64,000 nt of DNA from Vreelandella maris (GCF_013371085.1 NZ_JABWCV010000014.1:1-64000), one strand, 5' to 3'. Positions 44,385 through 54,243 are shown, counted from the stretch's first letter. Made by a program: numbers and translations. Notes: generated by a model from the letters alone, not told the origin.

Positions 44385-46490
44385 TTAGCCCAGCAGGGCT
44401 TGAAGTGTCTCTACCAAGTTGTTTTGGTCAAAGCTGCCCTTGACGATATAAGCGTCAGCGCCGACCTCAATGCCGCGCCGACGATCGGCCTCTTTTTCCC
44501 GCGAGGTGATAATAATAATGGGCCGATGACGGTAATCCTCATTTTCGCGCAGTCGGGCAGTCAGCGCAAAGCCATCCATCACCGGCATTTCCACATCGGT
44601 CAGTACCGCGTCAAACGGCTCAGCCAGTGCTTTGGCTAAGCCGTCACGGCCGTTTTCGGCAAGTGTCACATGATAGCCCCATGCTTCGAGGACATCTTTT
44701 TCTATTTCACGGGTATTCAGCGAGTCGTCGACCACCAAAATTCGCTGCGCACTGGTTGATGATGGGCGCTCAACGCTTGGATGCAGCACACTACGCCGGG
44801 TTGCCTCCAATAAAGCGGGTACGTGCAGCAGGCTCACCAGCGCATTGCGCCCCATGGACACCATCCCCGATACCAGCGGTAAATGGCGTAGATGCACAGG
44901 CAATGGCTTGATGACCATATCGCGTTCATCAATCAGTGAATCAATGATTAGGGCAAGTTTTTGATGACGTTGGTGAACGACAAGTAACAGAGTAGATCCA
45001 TTATTTGAGGTGGTATTAGGCAGTTTAAGTAGCTGAGCCAAAGACACGACGGGCACAAATTCATTGCGTAAAATTAGCGTGCGCTGCCCAGCGGTATCAA
45101 TAAAGGTATCTGTTGAACACTCGACGAGTTCCGATACGTAAGGCGCCGTCACCCCCAAAGTGACGCCAACGACACGGACCAGCAATACCCGCATCATCGC
45201 CAGCGAAAGCGGCAAACGTAGAGTGAAGCGTGTGCCACGGCCACTGACGCTTGCAAGCTGTAAATCACCGTTAAGCTCATCTACCACGGTGCGTTTTACC
45301 ACGTCCATACCTACGCCGCGGCCAGAAAAGTCGGTAATCATACTTTTGGTAGAGAAGCCGGGCAGGAAAATAAGTTCTAGCGTTTCCTGTTCGCTGAGGG
45401 CATTCAACTGTTCTTCGCTGACCAGCTGCTTAGCGAGCGCTTTTTGGTGCACCGCGTCCAGCGCAATACCGGCGCCGTCATCATGCATCTCAATTACCAC
45501 CCAGCCAGCGTCTTGTCTCGCTTCGATGACTAGCTGACCCCGAGGCGGCTTACCTGCCGCCTGGCGCTCGGCGGGGGGCTCCAAACCGTGGTCTAACGCA
45601 TTACGCAGCAGGTGAATGAGCGGGTCAGACAGACGGTCAATCATTTGGCGATCAAGTTCAATCTCGCTGCCGCGTACACGGCAGTCGACCTGTTTGCCAA
45701 GAGACTGGGCTAATTCACGCGACATCTGCGCGAAAGGATCCAATACCACGCTGAGCGGCAGCATCCGCATTTGCAGGGCGCGATCATGCAGGTCGCTCAT
45801 CAACGAATCATGCGTCAAAACGCTATCTTTCAGCTCCCGGTGAAAGGCTTGAAACGGCGACTGTTGGTCGGCAGGGAGTGTAGCGCTCAGCTCGCGCGCC
45901 TGATCTACGAGTGAGTGCAGGTGATGGTGGCCAGAAAGGACTTCGCCCATCAAACGAATCACGTCGTCCAGTCGGTTCAGGCGCACGCGTACCGTATCGC
46001 TAAGGCGTAATTCACTCTCCGCCACTGGCGTTGAGGGAGAGGTTGGCGCGGCGGCCGGTGCAACGGGAACGGGTGAACTAGGCTGAGTGGGCAGTTGGCC
46101 ATGCGCTGCGTTTTCCAGCGCGCTGCATAGCGCCGCATTCGCCTCGGGTAGCTCTTCTCCCGTTGCTCCTTCGGCCAGCCGACCAACAAAGTCTGTCAGC
46201 TCATCAACCGCTTGGTTGAGCAAGCTTGTCATCTCAGACGTTATGGTGAGCGTGCCTTCGCGTAGGGCGCTGAGCAGTTCTTCGGTGCTATGCGCTAGTG
46301 CCGTGATGGGCACCAGTTTCAGCATGCGCGATGAGCCTTTCAGTGTATGTGCAGCGCGAAACAACTCGTTGATCTGCTCGCGATCAGCGTTACCCTGCTC
46401 CAAGGCATGAATCCCTTCGCGCAGGCGGGGTAAATGATCGGCAGCCTCCTCCACAAAGCGCTGTATAAAGCGGCGAATATCCAGCGCCAT
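44385..46490 (-). CDS. cheA: Hybrid histidine kinase CheA with C-terminal receiver
   Basis: A 701-residue cytosolic kinase. The Hpt domain has H48 in AAHTLKGSSRM, followed by a Pro/Ala linker (about 130-160) in place of a P2 domain, a dimerisation domain, HATPase with LRNALDHGLE, HDDGAGI and GRGVGMDVVK, a CheW-like regulatory domain, and a C-terminal receiver (VVDDSLNTREI; LTDVEMPVMDG). A CheA-receiver fusion is the WspE or FrzE type and not the swimming CheA. It should pass phosphate to the operon's receivers. Confidence 0.92.
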   Translation of the reverse strand: MALDIRRFIQRFVEEAADHLPRLREGIHALEQGNADREQINELFRAAHTLKGSSRMLKLVPITALAHSTEELLSALREGTLTITSEMTSLLNQAVDELTDFVGRLAEGATGEELPEANAALCSALENAAHGQLPTQPSSPVPVAPAAAPTSPSTPVAESELRLSDTVRVRLNRLDDVIRLMGEVLSGHHHLHSLVDQARELSATLPADQQSPFQAFHRELKDSVLTHDSLMSDLHDRALQMRMLPLSVVLDPFAQMSRELAQSLGKQVDCRVRGSEIELDRQMIDRLSDPLIHLLRNALDHGLEPPAERQAAGKPPRGQLVIEARQDAGWVVIEMHDDGAGIALDAVHQKALAKQLVSEEQLNALSEQETLELIFLPGFSTKSMITDFSGRGVGMDVVKRTVVDELNGDLQLASVSGRGTRFTLRLPLSLAMMRVLLVRVVGVTLGVTAPYVSELVECSTDTFIDTAGQRTLILRNEFVPVVSLAQLLKLPNTTSNNGSTLLLVVHQRHQKLALIIDSLIDERDMVIKPLPVHLRHLPLVSGMVSMGRNALVSLLHVPALLEATRRSVLHPSVERPSSTSAQRILVVDDSLNTREIEKDVLEAWGYHVTLAENGRDGLAKALAEPFDAVLTDVEMPVMDGFALTARLRENEDYRHRPIIIITSREKEADRRRGIEVGADAYIVKGSFDQNNLVETLQALLG

Positions 46491-46491
46491 A

Positions 46492-47913
46492 TTAACCCAC
46501 TCCCTGTGCGTTGCTGGTCGTTGCCAGTGTAATGTTAAGCGCTTTTAAATAGCGCTCAGCTAAAAAGCGCGCATCGCCTGGTGGTAGCGGTGGGTCGATG
46601 GTCTCTAACCCGCCACTCGCGGTGGGCGCGGCTGTTAATAGACGAACGACGGCGGCATAGCAACGTTGTTGCTGTAAGGGCGCATCGGTCAGTTCGCCCT
46701 GGCGATAAAGTTCAGCTAAATAGAAGTGTGCAGGCCAGCACTCCGGGGCTGCATAAATAGCCCGTTTAAAGTAGTCGTAGGCGAGCTCAGGCTCGTGCTG
46801 CCAGCGAGAGACTAACCCGGCCAGTACCAGCGCATCGATTGACCACGGCTGTTGCTTAAGCAGGGCCTCAAGTAGCTTGGCGGCGTCATCAAAAGCGTTT
46901 TGATTGAGCAACCTATGGGCGGTGTGCAACTGGTGGGTGAGGCTGTCAGCTGGTTCACTTTGCGTTGCGAACTCCATTGACGTATGGGGGGGTAAGCCAG
47001 TGCCGCTGGCTAACCCTTCGCTCGCGTTCTCACTGACATCAGCACTGCCATTAGTCGAATTACCCATCGCGAGCAAAGGGGGCTGAGAGGAAGCGACTGG
47101 CATTGATATGGACTGCTCTGGATGACGAAAATAAAAAACTCCCTGGGCTTCGGTAAGTTCAAACACGCCTAGATCATTCCCCAGGGTTTCGGTGACCCCG
47201 CAGAGTAAAATGCCATTGGGCGCCAGTAACTGGCTGAGCTGCTGATGAATTTGACGCCGAGTCTGCTGATCAAAATAGATCGATACATTGCGAAATAGAA
47301 TGACATCGAAAGGACCACCTGGGTGGGTCTCTGCGGCGTTTAATAGATTGAAGGAGTGAAAGGTAACCCATTGGCGCAGTGATTCGCGGAGCTTAAAGCG
47401 GCCCTGGTGAGGGCAAAAGTAACGCTCTTTAAAGGAGGTCGAGAGGGCGCGAAACGCCATGCCGCCATACACGGCTTGGCGGGCCTTAGCGAGAACTTGT
47501 TGATCAAGGTCGCCGCCTGAGATGTTAAATAGCGTTTTGGCTCGTTCTCCAAAGCACTCATATAGCATCATGGCGATGCTATAGGGCTCTTCGCCAGAAG
47601 AGCAGCCAGCACTGAAGATAGAGATGGGGCCATTTTCAGTGGCTAAACGCTCAGGGAGATAAGTGTCAATCAACCAGTTTAAGGCGTCTGGCTCGCGACA
47701 AAAGTACGTTTCGTTAACCGTCAGCTGACTGACAAAATGGTCAAATAGTGTCTGGTCTCGGGTTAAAAGCGCAAGTAACTGCGAGGTGTTAGTGAGTCCT
47801 GTGGCGGCTTGTAAACTGGCGACTGCCCGAAATAGCCGAGCTTCGGCTAAACCCTCCAGGTGTAATCCACAGCGTTGATATACCAGGGTTTTAAAAGCGG
47901 TAAAGGTGCTCAT
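46492..47913 (-). CDS. cheR: CheR-type chemoreceptor methyltransferase with TPR tail
   Basis: Methylates receptor glutamates using S-adenosylmethionine. The 473-residue protein has the CheR N-domain, a SAM site (FSAGCSSGEEPYSIAM) and DVILFRNVSIYFD, then a C-terminal TPR region (about 325-440) with helices such as DDAAKLLEALLKQQP. TPR-tailed CheR is typical of WspC and other alternative systems. Its ATG overlaps the cheB stop by four bases. Confidence 0.92.
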   Translation of the reverse strand: MSTFTAFKTLVYQRCGLHLEGLAEARLFRAVASLQAATGLTNTSQLLALLTRDQTLFDHFVSQLTVNETYFCREPDALNWLIDTYLPERLATENGPISIFSAGCSSGEEPYSIAMMLYECFGERAKTLFNISGGDLDQQVLAKARQAVYGGMAFRALSTSFKERYFCPHQGRFKLRESLRQWVTFHSFNLLNAAETHPGGPFDVILFRNVSIYFDQQTRRQIHQQLSQLLAPNGILLCGVTETLGNDLGVFELTEAQGVFYFRHPEQSISMPVASSQPPLLAMGNSTNGSADVSENASEGLASGTGLPPHTSMEFATQSEPADSLTHQLHTAHRLLNQNAFDDAAKLLEALLKQQPWSIDALVLAGLVSRWQHEPELAYDYFKRAIYAAPECWPAHFYLAELYRQGELTDAPLQQQRCYAAVVRLLTAAPTASGGLETIDPPLPPGDARFLAERYLKALNITLATTSNAQGVG

Positions 47914-48977
47914 GCGAAAGGCTCCGGTCGGCCATGATGACCGAGTACCGCGCGTAAAAGCCGGTTAGGCAGGCTATCGAGCGGCAATTCATACTGAATG
48001 ACGCCTGCTTTAACCGCTTCTTGATTCATGCCGTATATCACTGAACTGGCTTCATCTTGCGCAAAGGTGGTGCCGCCTGCCTGAGAGATCGCCCGCATGC
48101 CATTAACACCGTCACGCCCCATACCGGTCAAAATAATGCCAATCGCATCACCGCCATAGACTTCGGCGACGCTTTGCAGCAGTACATCGCAGCTGGGATG
48201 GTAAAGTGAGCTTTCGGGGCTGGGTTGAAGCTGGAAGCGATGACGTGGCGTCACGCATAAATCACTTTCTGATGGCGATAAGTAAATATGCCCAGGGCGC
48301 AATTGCTCGCCTTCCTGGCCGACACTGACTGGCAAGGCACACAGCGATGCCAGCCATTGGGCCATGCCGCCAATAAATCCATGACTGATGTGCTGAGCAA
48401 TCACAATGGGTGCTGGAAAACCGTCGGGTAGTGTCCGCAGCACGCGTACTAATGCTTGTGGGCCGCCGGTAGAGCAAGCAATCGCGATAACGTGCTTAAA
48501 ATCGCGGGGGACACCTCGCAGTGGCGTCATCAGTGTCGAGTGAAACGATGTTGTTGGTGAGGAAACCGTGCAACGCCGGCGCAAGCGAGTAATCACCGAT
48601 ACCCCCGCCAGTAGGCGAACCCGCTCTAACAGACGTTCGGCGTCTGCCTCATCCAGAGAGGGTTTTGGCATGACTTCTAGTGCGCCTACTTCTAGCGCGT
48701 GGTAGGCCGTTTGAGCATCGGAGCGGTCACTAATCACCAAAATCGGTACGCCTTTGGTGTACATGATCTCTTCGATGGCGCTTAGGCCATCCATCACCGG
48801 CATGTTGAGGTCCATGGTGATTAGCTGCGGCGCTAAACGTCTGGCCAGCTCAACAGCCTCACGGCCGTTAGTGGCTTCCCCGACGATGTCAATGTCACCG
48901 TCTCGGCTGAGAATATCGCGTAGCACGTCGCGGGCTACTTGGCTGTCGTCGGCAATGACTACCCGAATTACACTCAT
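47910..48977 (-). CDS. cheB: Chemoreceptor methylesterase CheB
   Basis: Removes receptor methyl groups, or deamidates Gln, when phosphorylated. The 355-residue protein has a receiver (VIADDSQVARDVL; ITMDLNMPVMDG) and a methylesterase domain with the catalytic Ser in ACSTGGP, His in AQHISHGF and Asp in ILTGMGRDG. It is the WspF counterpart. It lies 24 bases after the receptor gene and before cheR. Confidence 0.93.
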   Translation of the reverse strand: MSVIRVVIADDSQVARDVLRDILSRDGDIDIVGEATNGREAVELARRLAPQLITMDLNMPVMDGLSAIEEIMYTKGVPILVISDRSDAQTAYHALEVGALEVMPKPSLDEADAERLLERVRLLAGVSVITRLRRRCTVSSPTTSFHSTLMTPLRGVPRDFKHVIAIACSTGGPQALVRVLRTLPDGFPAPIVIAQHISHGFIGGMAQWLASLCALPVSVGQEGEQLRPGHIYLSPSESDLCVTPRHRFQLQPSPESSLYHPSCDVLLQSVAEVYGGDAIGIILTGMGRDGVNGMRAISQAGGTTFAQDEASSVIYGMNQEAVKAGVIQYELPLDSLPNRLLRAVLGHHGRPEPFA

Positions 48978-49000
48978 CCGATATCCTAATCAGCGGTTTT

Positions 49001-51037
49001 TTATTTATCGTTGTTAACTGTTTTTGCCTGAGCGATGGTGAACTCCTGCACCAGCGCGTTGAGTTCGGTCGACATATCAATCATGTCCTGGCTAATGTCG
49101 GTAATGCTGCGCACCGAGTGCGCATTACGAGAACTGGCCGTATCGATATCACGCAGTGCCATGACCACCTGGCTACTGGCGGTTTTTTGCTGCTGAGTAG
49201 AGAGTGATATCTGCTGTGCCGCGCTGCTGGTTTGGCTGGCCGCTTTGAGCAGCGCTTCCAGATCTTGTGCGGTGCTCATACTTGCCTCAACGCCTTGCTC
49301 AATAGAAGAGGCGCCTTTTTCAGACGCGACCACCAAACGATTGATTGCCGTCTGGATATCATCGGTATGCTTTTCAATTTCCTGGGTAGAGTCCGTCACA
49401 CTGTCAGCTAAGCGGCGTATTTCATTGGCCACCACTGAAAAACGGCGTCCAGACTCGCCTGCGCTTGAGGCTTCCAGCGCGGCATTAAAGGCGATCAGTT
49501 TGGTCTGGGCTGCCAATGTGTTGATCAGTTCCATAACCTTATTAATCTGTTTGGATTTAGCTCCGAGGGTCATTATTTCGGCGAGGCTCTGCTCGCTGTC
49601 GCTACGGATATCCTGCATTTTCGACTGCAGAAGCTGCATAGCAGTGCTGCCTTTACGGCTACGCTCTAACGTTTGGTTGGCGACATCTACCACCGACTGG
49701 GAGTGATCGGCTATTTGGGTGGATGAGGTGGAAAGCTCTTCCATCGTTGAGGTGATTTCAGCCACCGACGACGCCATCTCTTCAACGGCCGCTGCCATGG
49801 TTTGGCTAGCTTCATGGTGAATATCACTACCGTGCACACCCGAAAGCCCTGCGGTTTTTGCCAAACGCTCCGCTACGTGTGTCAGCGCCTGGGAGTTCTT
49901 GGCTACCGCGGCAATAGCACGGGAGAGGCGCTCAAGCAGTTCGTTGGTTTGATCCGCTAAATCGCCCAGCTCCGCTTTGTCGTCGGTACTGACCCGCCGC
50001 GATAGATCCAAACTGTGAGTAATGTCTTTAAGCTGACCCTGAAAATCAATCAACGGGCGAATAAGTCTCCCCGTTAGCGGGTAGAGCACCAACAAACCTG
50101 CTAGCAAAATGAGCAGTCCTATACCGCTGGACGCCAGGAAGCGCTCGCGGGTAGACGCCAAGTACGCCTCTTTATTGACTTCAACCATGAGGTAGCGCTG
50201 CAATTCCGGTATCCAGCGTGTGCTGATCAGTAGGGTTTGGCCGTTGCGCTCAATCTCGTCTACTTTTAGCTGTTCGTCACGTTGCAGGCGCTGCGCTGCT
50301 TGTGGGGGTAGGGCCTTCGCTACGTCAACACTACTAATGGTTTCACCACTGTGAACGAGCATCTCACCTTCAGCACTCAGCAGAGAAGCGCGGCCATCGT
50401 CACCTAGCCGAAAGTCTTCAATAAGCATGGCCATGTCAGAAAGATCAAGCCCTGCGCCTGCCACTACCAGCGGTCGACCGTTGGCTGCATTTGCCACACT
50501 GCGGTAATTAACATATACAAAGGCTTCATCTGTTGAAAATGTATCGCTATCCAAATTCAACTCGTACATGGCATTACCTTCCGTGAAGCGGTAGTACCAG
50601 TCGTCTTCGTTACCCGGCGGTTGGATAATACGCTGAAGAAATTCACCGTCGCGCAATTGAAAATAGTAGCCCCTGCCCTGGTATTGAGCGGCAATAAAGA
50701 GCAGTTCCGTATCCAGCTGTGCCATCAAACGCGAGAGATAAGTCGTGATCTCGTCCTGGCGCTCTTGGGGCATGCCCTCCTGTACCCACTGCTCAACAAA
50801 GTAGCTGTTAGCGAGGCTCTCAGAAACGGCTAAGTCCTGACTGAGGCTGAGGTTGATATGGGCAGCAAGCCCTTCGATTTGAGCGGGCAGCTCATTATTT
50901 AGCAGGTTATCAAGCCGCGCCTGACTATGGGTTCGAGCCTGAAGGTAGAGCGCCAACAGCATTGCAAGCGCGAGCACCGTTCCAAAAGAGAGAAATAGCC
51001 GAAGCCGTAGGGGTAGATGTTTCCAGCGCGCCATCAT
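49001..51037 (-). CDS. Methyl-accepting chemotaxis protein, head of the chemosensory operon
   Basis: A 678-residue receptor. Membrane helix 1 (about 13-30), a large periplasmic sensor of about 270 residues that is dCACHE-like, helix 2 (about 305-325), a HAMP domain and a long signalling coiled coil with the hairpin-tip motif FNAALEASSAGESGRRFSVV. The CheR-tether pentapeptide (NWETF-like) is absent. The sensor contains a DLSDMAMLIEDF stretch and GRASLLSAEGEMLVH, usual for dCACHE. Ligand unknown. As the first gene it sets the input of the downstream signalling genes. Confidence 0.92.
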   Translation of the reverse strand: MMARWKHLPLRLRLFLSFGTVLALAMLLALYLQARTHSQARLDNLLNNELPAQIEGLAAHINLSLSQDLAVSESLANSYFVEQWVQEGMPQERQDEITTYLSRLMAQLDTELLFIAAQYQGRGYYFQLRDGEFLQRIIQPPGNEDDWYYRFTEGNAMYELNLDSDTFSTDEAFVYVNYRSVANAANGRPLVVAGAGLDLSDMAMLIEDFRLGDDGRASLLSAEGEMLVHSGETISSVDVAKALPPQAAQRLQRDEQLKVDEIERNGQTLLISTRWIPELQRYLMVEVNKEAYLASTRERFLASSGIGLLILLAGLLVLYPLTGRLIRPLIDFQGQLKDITHSLDLSRRVSTDDKAELGDLADQTNELLERLSRAIAAVAKNSQALTHVAERLAKTAGLSGVHGSDIHHEASQTMAAAVEEMASSVAEITSTMEELSTSSTQIADHSQSVVDVANQTLERSRKGSTAMQLLQSKMQDIRSDSEQSLAEIMTLGAKSKQINKVMELINTLAAQTKLIAFNAALEASSAGESGRRFSVVANEIRRLADSVTDSTQEIEKHTDDIQTAINRLVVASEKGASSIEQGVEASMSTAQDLEALLKAASQTSSAAQQISLSTQQQKTASSQVVMALRDIDTASSRNAHSVRSITDISQDMIDMSTELNALVQEFTIAQAKTVNNDK

Positions 51038-51151
51038 ATTCGCCGTTGCTCCAAAGTAAACGGTGTCCCTGAAGACGCGGCAAGACTCGCATCAACGCTG
51101 TTGGGTAACGCTCAGGGTAATAAAGGTGAAGAGGTGAGTGCTACTCTATTG

Positions 51152-51177
51152 ATTAGATCGGCTCATTAGATCTGCTC
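51152..51177. repeat. Two tandem 13-nt repeats upstream of the chemosensory operon
   Basis: ATTAGATCGGCTC (51152-51164) is followed at once by ATTAGATCTGCTC (51165-51177), differing at one base. They lie 115-140 bases before the receptor start in a 229-bp gap that also separates the yjf operon end. They may be operator half-sites. Confidence 0.5.
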
Positions 51178-51266
51178 TTTAGAGTAACCCCCAAATTAGT
51201 AACCTCGATTTCAGCTTTTTTCGGTAGAGATGTCCAGCGTTTGTCGGAGGGATTTAGTCTTTGCTT

Positions 51267-52433
51267 TTATACAATCGCGTGGGGCACAAAGCAGGAGGAG
51301 TCTTTGGTAATCCGACCAACGTCTTCGCGAATGCCCATGCCACAAGCGCGGTCACCCACGACCCAACTGCCAATCAATGCGTGATTGTTACCAAAGCGCG
51401 GCATAGGGTGATACGCCTGACGAATCCAGGGGCTGTCAGTGTAGGGGCCGTCTACTGCCTCGCGATGGCCGGTTGGTGTGATCAACTCAACGTTGCTGCC
51501 TTCTCGAGAGAAGAATGGCTTACGCACCCAGCCTGCTGGCAGCGGCGGGCTATTGGCATCCTCGAAAAACGCCGGTAGCAGGTTGGGGTGGCCCTCAAAG
51601 TGCTCCCATAGCAGCGGCAGAATTCCCTTATTAGAGAGAATCGCTTTCCAGGGCGGCTCAAACCAGTGGGTGTTTAGCTGCGGGATGTACTCGCCAAACG
51701 CATCGTCAGCCATCTCTTCCCAGGGGTAGAGCTTAAACAGGGCATGAATGGGCTGGTTATCCAGATCAACGAAATGCTCGGCACCGGGCCGCAGACCAAT
51801 ATCTTCGGTGTAGATAAATGGCGCTTTGAGCCCCGCTTGCACTGCGACATCCTGTAAGTAGTGCACGGTGGCGCGCTCTTCGGCGTTATCCTTGATACAG
51901 GAGAAGTAGAGCGTGCGCGCTTCAATGCGATCACCAAGGTGCGCCATGGCATTGATCAGTCGCTCTTGGATCGAGTTGTACTGGTCAGCATGGCGGGGAA
52001 GAATGCCTTGCTGGATCGCTTGCTCAAGCCACACCCACTGAAAAAAGCCCGCTTCGTAGAGCGAGGTAGGGGTGTCGTAGTTGAGCTCCAGCAGTTTCGC
52101 TGGGCCATCGCCAGAGTAGGCAAGATCCATTCGCCCGTAGAGATGCGGCTGACCCGACTTCCATGAGTTGTGGATGCTGTCCCACATATGTTCTGGCAGT
52201 GCTAAGCGCTGCATTAAGGCATTGGAGTGGCAGACTTTATCGACCAACTCCATACACATCTCGTGCACCGCTTCGGTAGGGCCTTCAATATCCCGCTCTA
52301 CCTGCTCCATGGTGAACTGGTAGTAGGCGTCTTCTTTCCAGTAAGGCTCACCATCGATGGTATGAAAATGAAAGCCCAGCTCGTGAGCCAGGGCTTTCCA
52401 GTTGCTTCGTTCAGGGATATCGATTCGCAGCAT
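51267..52433 (-). CDS. yjfC: Glutathionylspermidine synthase family ATP-grasp ligase (YjfC/YgiC)
   Basis: A 388-residue ATP-grasp amide ligase related to the C-terminal half of glutathionylspermidine synthetase, without the amidase half. Visible features are LELNYDTPTSLYEAGFFQW, the Mg/ATP site near PLLWEHFEGHPNLLPAFF and KPFFSREGSNVELI, and a C-terminal IGSWVVGDRACGMGIRED. The family forms amide bonds but its real substrate is not known. It is the last gene of a yjfI-J-K-L-M-C operon in the same order as E. coli. The neighbouring lipoprotein gene makes a peptide-tagging role worth testing. Confidence 0.9.
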   Translation of the reverse strand: MLRIDIPERSNWKALAHELGFHFHTIDGEPYWKEDAYYQFTMEQVERDIEGPTEAVHEMCMELVDKVCHSNALMQRLALPEHMWDSIHNSWKSGQPHLYGRMDLAYSGDGPAKLLELNYDTPTSLYEAGFFQWVWLEQAIQQGILPRHADQYNSIQERLINAMAHLGDRIEARTLYFSCIKDNAEERATVHYLQDVAVQAGLKAPFIYTEDIGLRPGAEHFVDLDNQPIHALFKLYPWEEMADDAFGEYIPQLNTHWFEPPWKAILSNKGILPLLWEHFEGHPNLLPAFFEDANSPPLPAGWVRKPFFSREGSNVELITPTGHREAVDGPYTDSPWIRQAYHPMPRFGNNHALIGSWVVGDRACGMGIREDVGRITKDSSCFVPHAIV

Positions 52434-52451
52434 GGTAGTATCCGATGAAGG

Positions 52452-53060
52452 CTAGGAGCCCCAGCCACCCCGGGCTGAAGAGCGTGAGCCAAATCCTCGA
52501 CGCTGAGAGGTCGCTACCGAGTTACGCATGGCATCGTTTCGCTGGTTTACCCGCTGGGTCGCCTGATTAGTGGCCGTATTCCAGTTGCCCTGATTTTGCC
52601 GGTTGCGGTACACGGGCTCCTGGTAAACCCGTTCAAAAGAGCGGCCACGGTTGGTGTTGGACATCATGCTGCCCACCATATAACCCATCATGGCGGGCAT
52701 GAACCAACTGCCACCAGTGCTCCCCGTCGCCGCTTGAGACTGCTCGTCGGTTGGCGCGGTACAAGCGCCTTCACCATTCTCAGCTTCGCACTCTTCCAGG
52801 GTGCTATAACGCGGCACCGCTTCCAAAGAGGCTTCGTAGGCGTCTTCGCAGGCGCTACGGGTATAGACATTCTCCGCGACACAGGCTTCTACGCTTTCAA
52901 AGCTACGTGGCTCGTCAAATTCGATCTCAGTGATCTGCTCTTCCTGGGGCGGCTGGCCACAGGCGGTGAGTCCAAAGGCGCTGGCGCCCATCATCGCCAA
53001 TGACAGACGCGCACTACGTTTACGGCGGGGCAGATGGGGTGTGTGATCGTGTTTAGACAT
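52452..53060 (-). CDS. yjfM: DUF1190 (YgiB/YjfM) candidate lipoprotein
   Basis: A 202-residue DUF1190 protein. A basic N-terminus (RRKRSAR) and a hydrophobic stretch end in a lipobox-like LTAC, so a lipid-anchored form is likely. The middle has the family Cys pattern (VEACVAENVYTRSACEDAY, then LEECEAENGEGAC), suggesting disulfides outside the cytosol. The last 60 residues are rich in Asn, Gln and Arg and end in a Gly/Ser/Arg tail (RRGFGSRSSARGGWGS). Function unknown. It lies 18 bases before yjfC. Confidence 0.85.
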   Translation of the reverse strand: MSKHDHTPHLPRRKRSARLSLAMMGASAFGLTACGQPPQEEQITEIEFDEPRSFESVEACVAENVYTRSACEDAYEASLEAVPRYSTLEECEAENGEGACTAPTDEQSQAATGSTGGSWFMPAMMGYMVGSMMSNTNRGRSFERVYQEPVYRNRQNQGNWNTATNQATQRVNQRNDAMRNSVATSQRRGFGSRSSARGGWGS

Positions 53061-53086
53061 GCAGGCTCTCCTTTACCACGTCGTCG

Positions 53087-53500
53087 TTACCAAGTCATCG
53101 AAGCGGCGTTGAGCAAGCCGACTGCCACGGCCACACTGGCCATTAAAATGCCGTAGGCCTGATGGCCTTCGGTGATGTGCTGGGAAAGGCTTTCGCCCTG
53201 TTTGCGCAGAAACAGCTTAACGCCAAAGAAGGTGGCTAACTGAACGATAAAAGCGACGATGCCCCAAAGCACAAAATCGATAAAGTTGATCGAGTGCGCC
53301 ATTGCGCTATACAGCGGAATGGTAAAGCCCAGAATGGAGCCGCCGTAGGCGGAGGCCGCCGCCGCATTTCCTTCGCGAATCAGTGTCCACTCGTGGTGCG
53401 GGGTAATGCGGCTGTAGCAGTACATAAAAGCGGCAAGCAGTACAATTGCGGTCACTAGATAGGCGATAAATGACGGCAAGCCGTAGAGATAATTCACCAT
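53087..53500 (-). CDS. yjfL: DUF350 membrane protein (YjfL)
   Basis: A 137-residue membrane protein with four predicted helices, arranged as the usual DUF350 two-fold repeat: YLVTAIVLLAAFMYCYS near the start, LGFTIPLYSAMAHSINFID in the middle and GILMASVAVAVGLLNAASM at the end. Gly-Ser and Ser-rich segments in helix 2 are conserved. It may be a channel or a membrane scaffold; no function is proven. Confidence 0.88.
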   Translation of the reverse strand: MVNYLYGLPSFIAYLVTAIVLLAAFMYCYSRITPHHEWTLIREGNAAAASAYGGSILGFTIPLYSAMAHSINFIDFVLWGIVAFIVQLATFFGVKLFLRKQGESLSQHITEGHQAYGILMASVAVAVGLLNAASMTW

Positions 53501-53520
53501 GGTGGTCGTTTCCTTTTAAA

Positions 53521-54243
53521 TTACATAGCGTCGATATCGATGGAGGCCACGTCAACCCCCACGTTTTGAACCAACATAAAGCTGCCTTCACCGTCGTTTT
53601 CAGCGCTCAGCAGCAGGTATTCCATGCGTTCAGTATCTAGAATAGTGCGCTCATAGAGCATCGCATGATGGGTCACATGGCGTGCAGACACGCTCTCGGT
53701 GGTCATTACTTGCTCTTCAAGAACCACCGGTGGCGACCAAAGGCTGTCGCTATCCCCCCACACTCGCTGATACGTACAGGTGCGTGGCTCCTCAGTGGTC
53801 GAGGTAAGCGAGACGGTTTGAGCGCCAAGGCTGTCGGGCTGCTTATCTTCCCCGTTGATCAAATTATCAAATTCGGCATCCGAGAGATGGGCAACACGGT
53901 AAAAGTCGAACAGCTTATATTCAAGCACCTGACCGTTCTCAATATTGGCCTGCAGCCACGTATCGTTATCCAAATAGAAACGCACGAGGTGCGCCCCCTG
54001 GCCTAGATCGACATGCCCGACGGCGGCAATGTGGTGATAGGCATCGTCGTCCCAGTGAAACAGCGCATCGGCATGAGCGCGCAGGCCAATCAGCTTAATA
54101 TTGACGCGACCATCCAGCCGCAAGCCTTCAAGATCTTCCTGGCTGACACCCATCGGCAGGCCTGCGGCTACCGGGCGGCCCGTTGCCTGCTCAGGCTGCT
54201 TCTGTGTAGTCGCGCGAAAAAGTGCTTTCAAGTTGTTAAGCAT
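53521..54243 (-). CDS. yjfK: DUF2491 family protein (YjfK)
   Basis: A 240-residue soluble protein of the DUF2491/YjfK family, with a conserved segment (GLPMGVSQEDLEGLRLDG) and a beta-rich core rich in His and Asp. The C-terminus has EYLLLSAENDGEGSFMLVQ. No known enzyme motif is present. It is known only as part of the yjf operon. Confidence 0.8.
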   Translation of the reverse strand: MLNNLKALFRATTQKQPEQATGRPVAAGLPMGVSQEDLEGLRLDGRVNIKLIGLRAHADALFHWDDDAYHHIAAVGHVDLGQGAHLVRFYLDNDTWLQANIENGQVLEYKLFDFYRVAHLSDAEFDNLINGEDKQPDSLGAQTVSLTSTTEEPRTCTYQRVWGDSDSLWSPPVVLEEQVMTTESVSARHVTHHAMLYERTILDTERMEYLLLSAENDGEGSFMLVQNVGVDVASIDIDAM

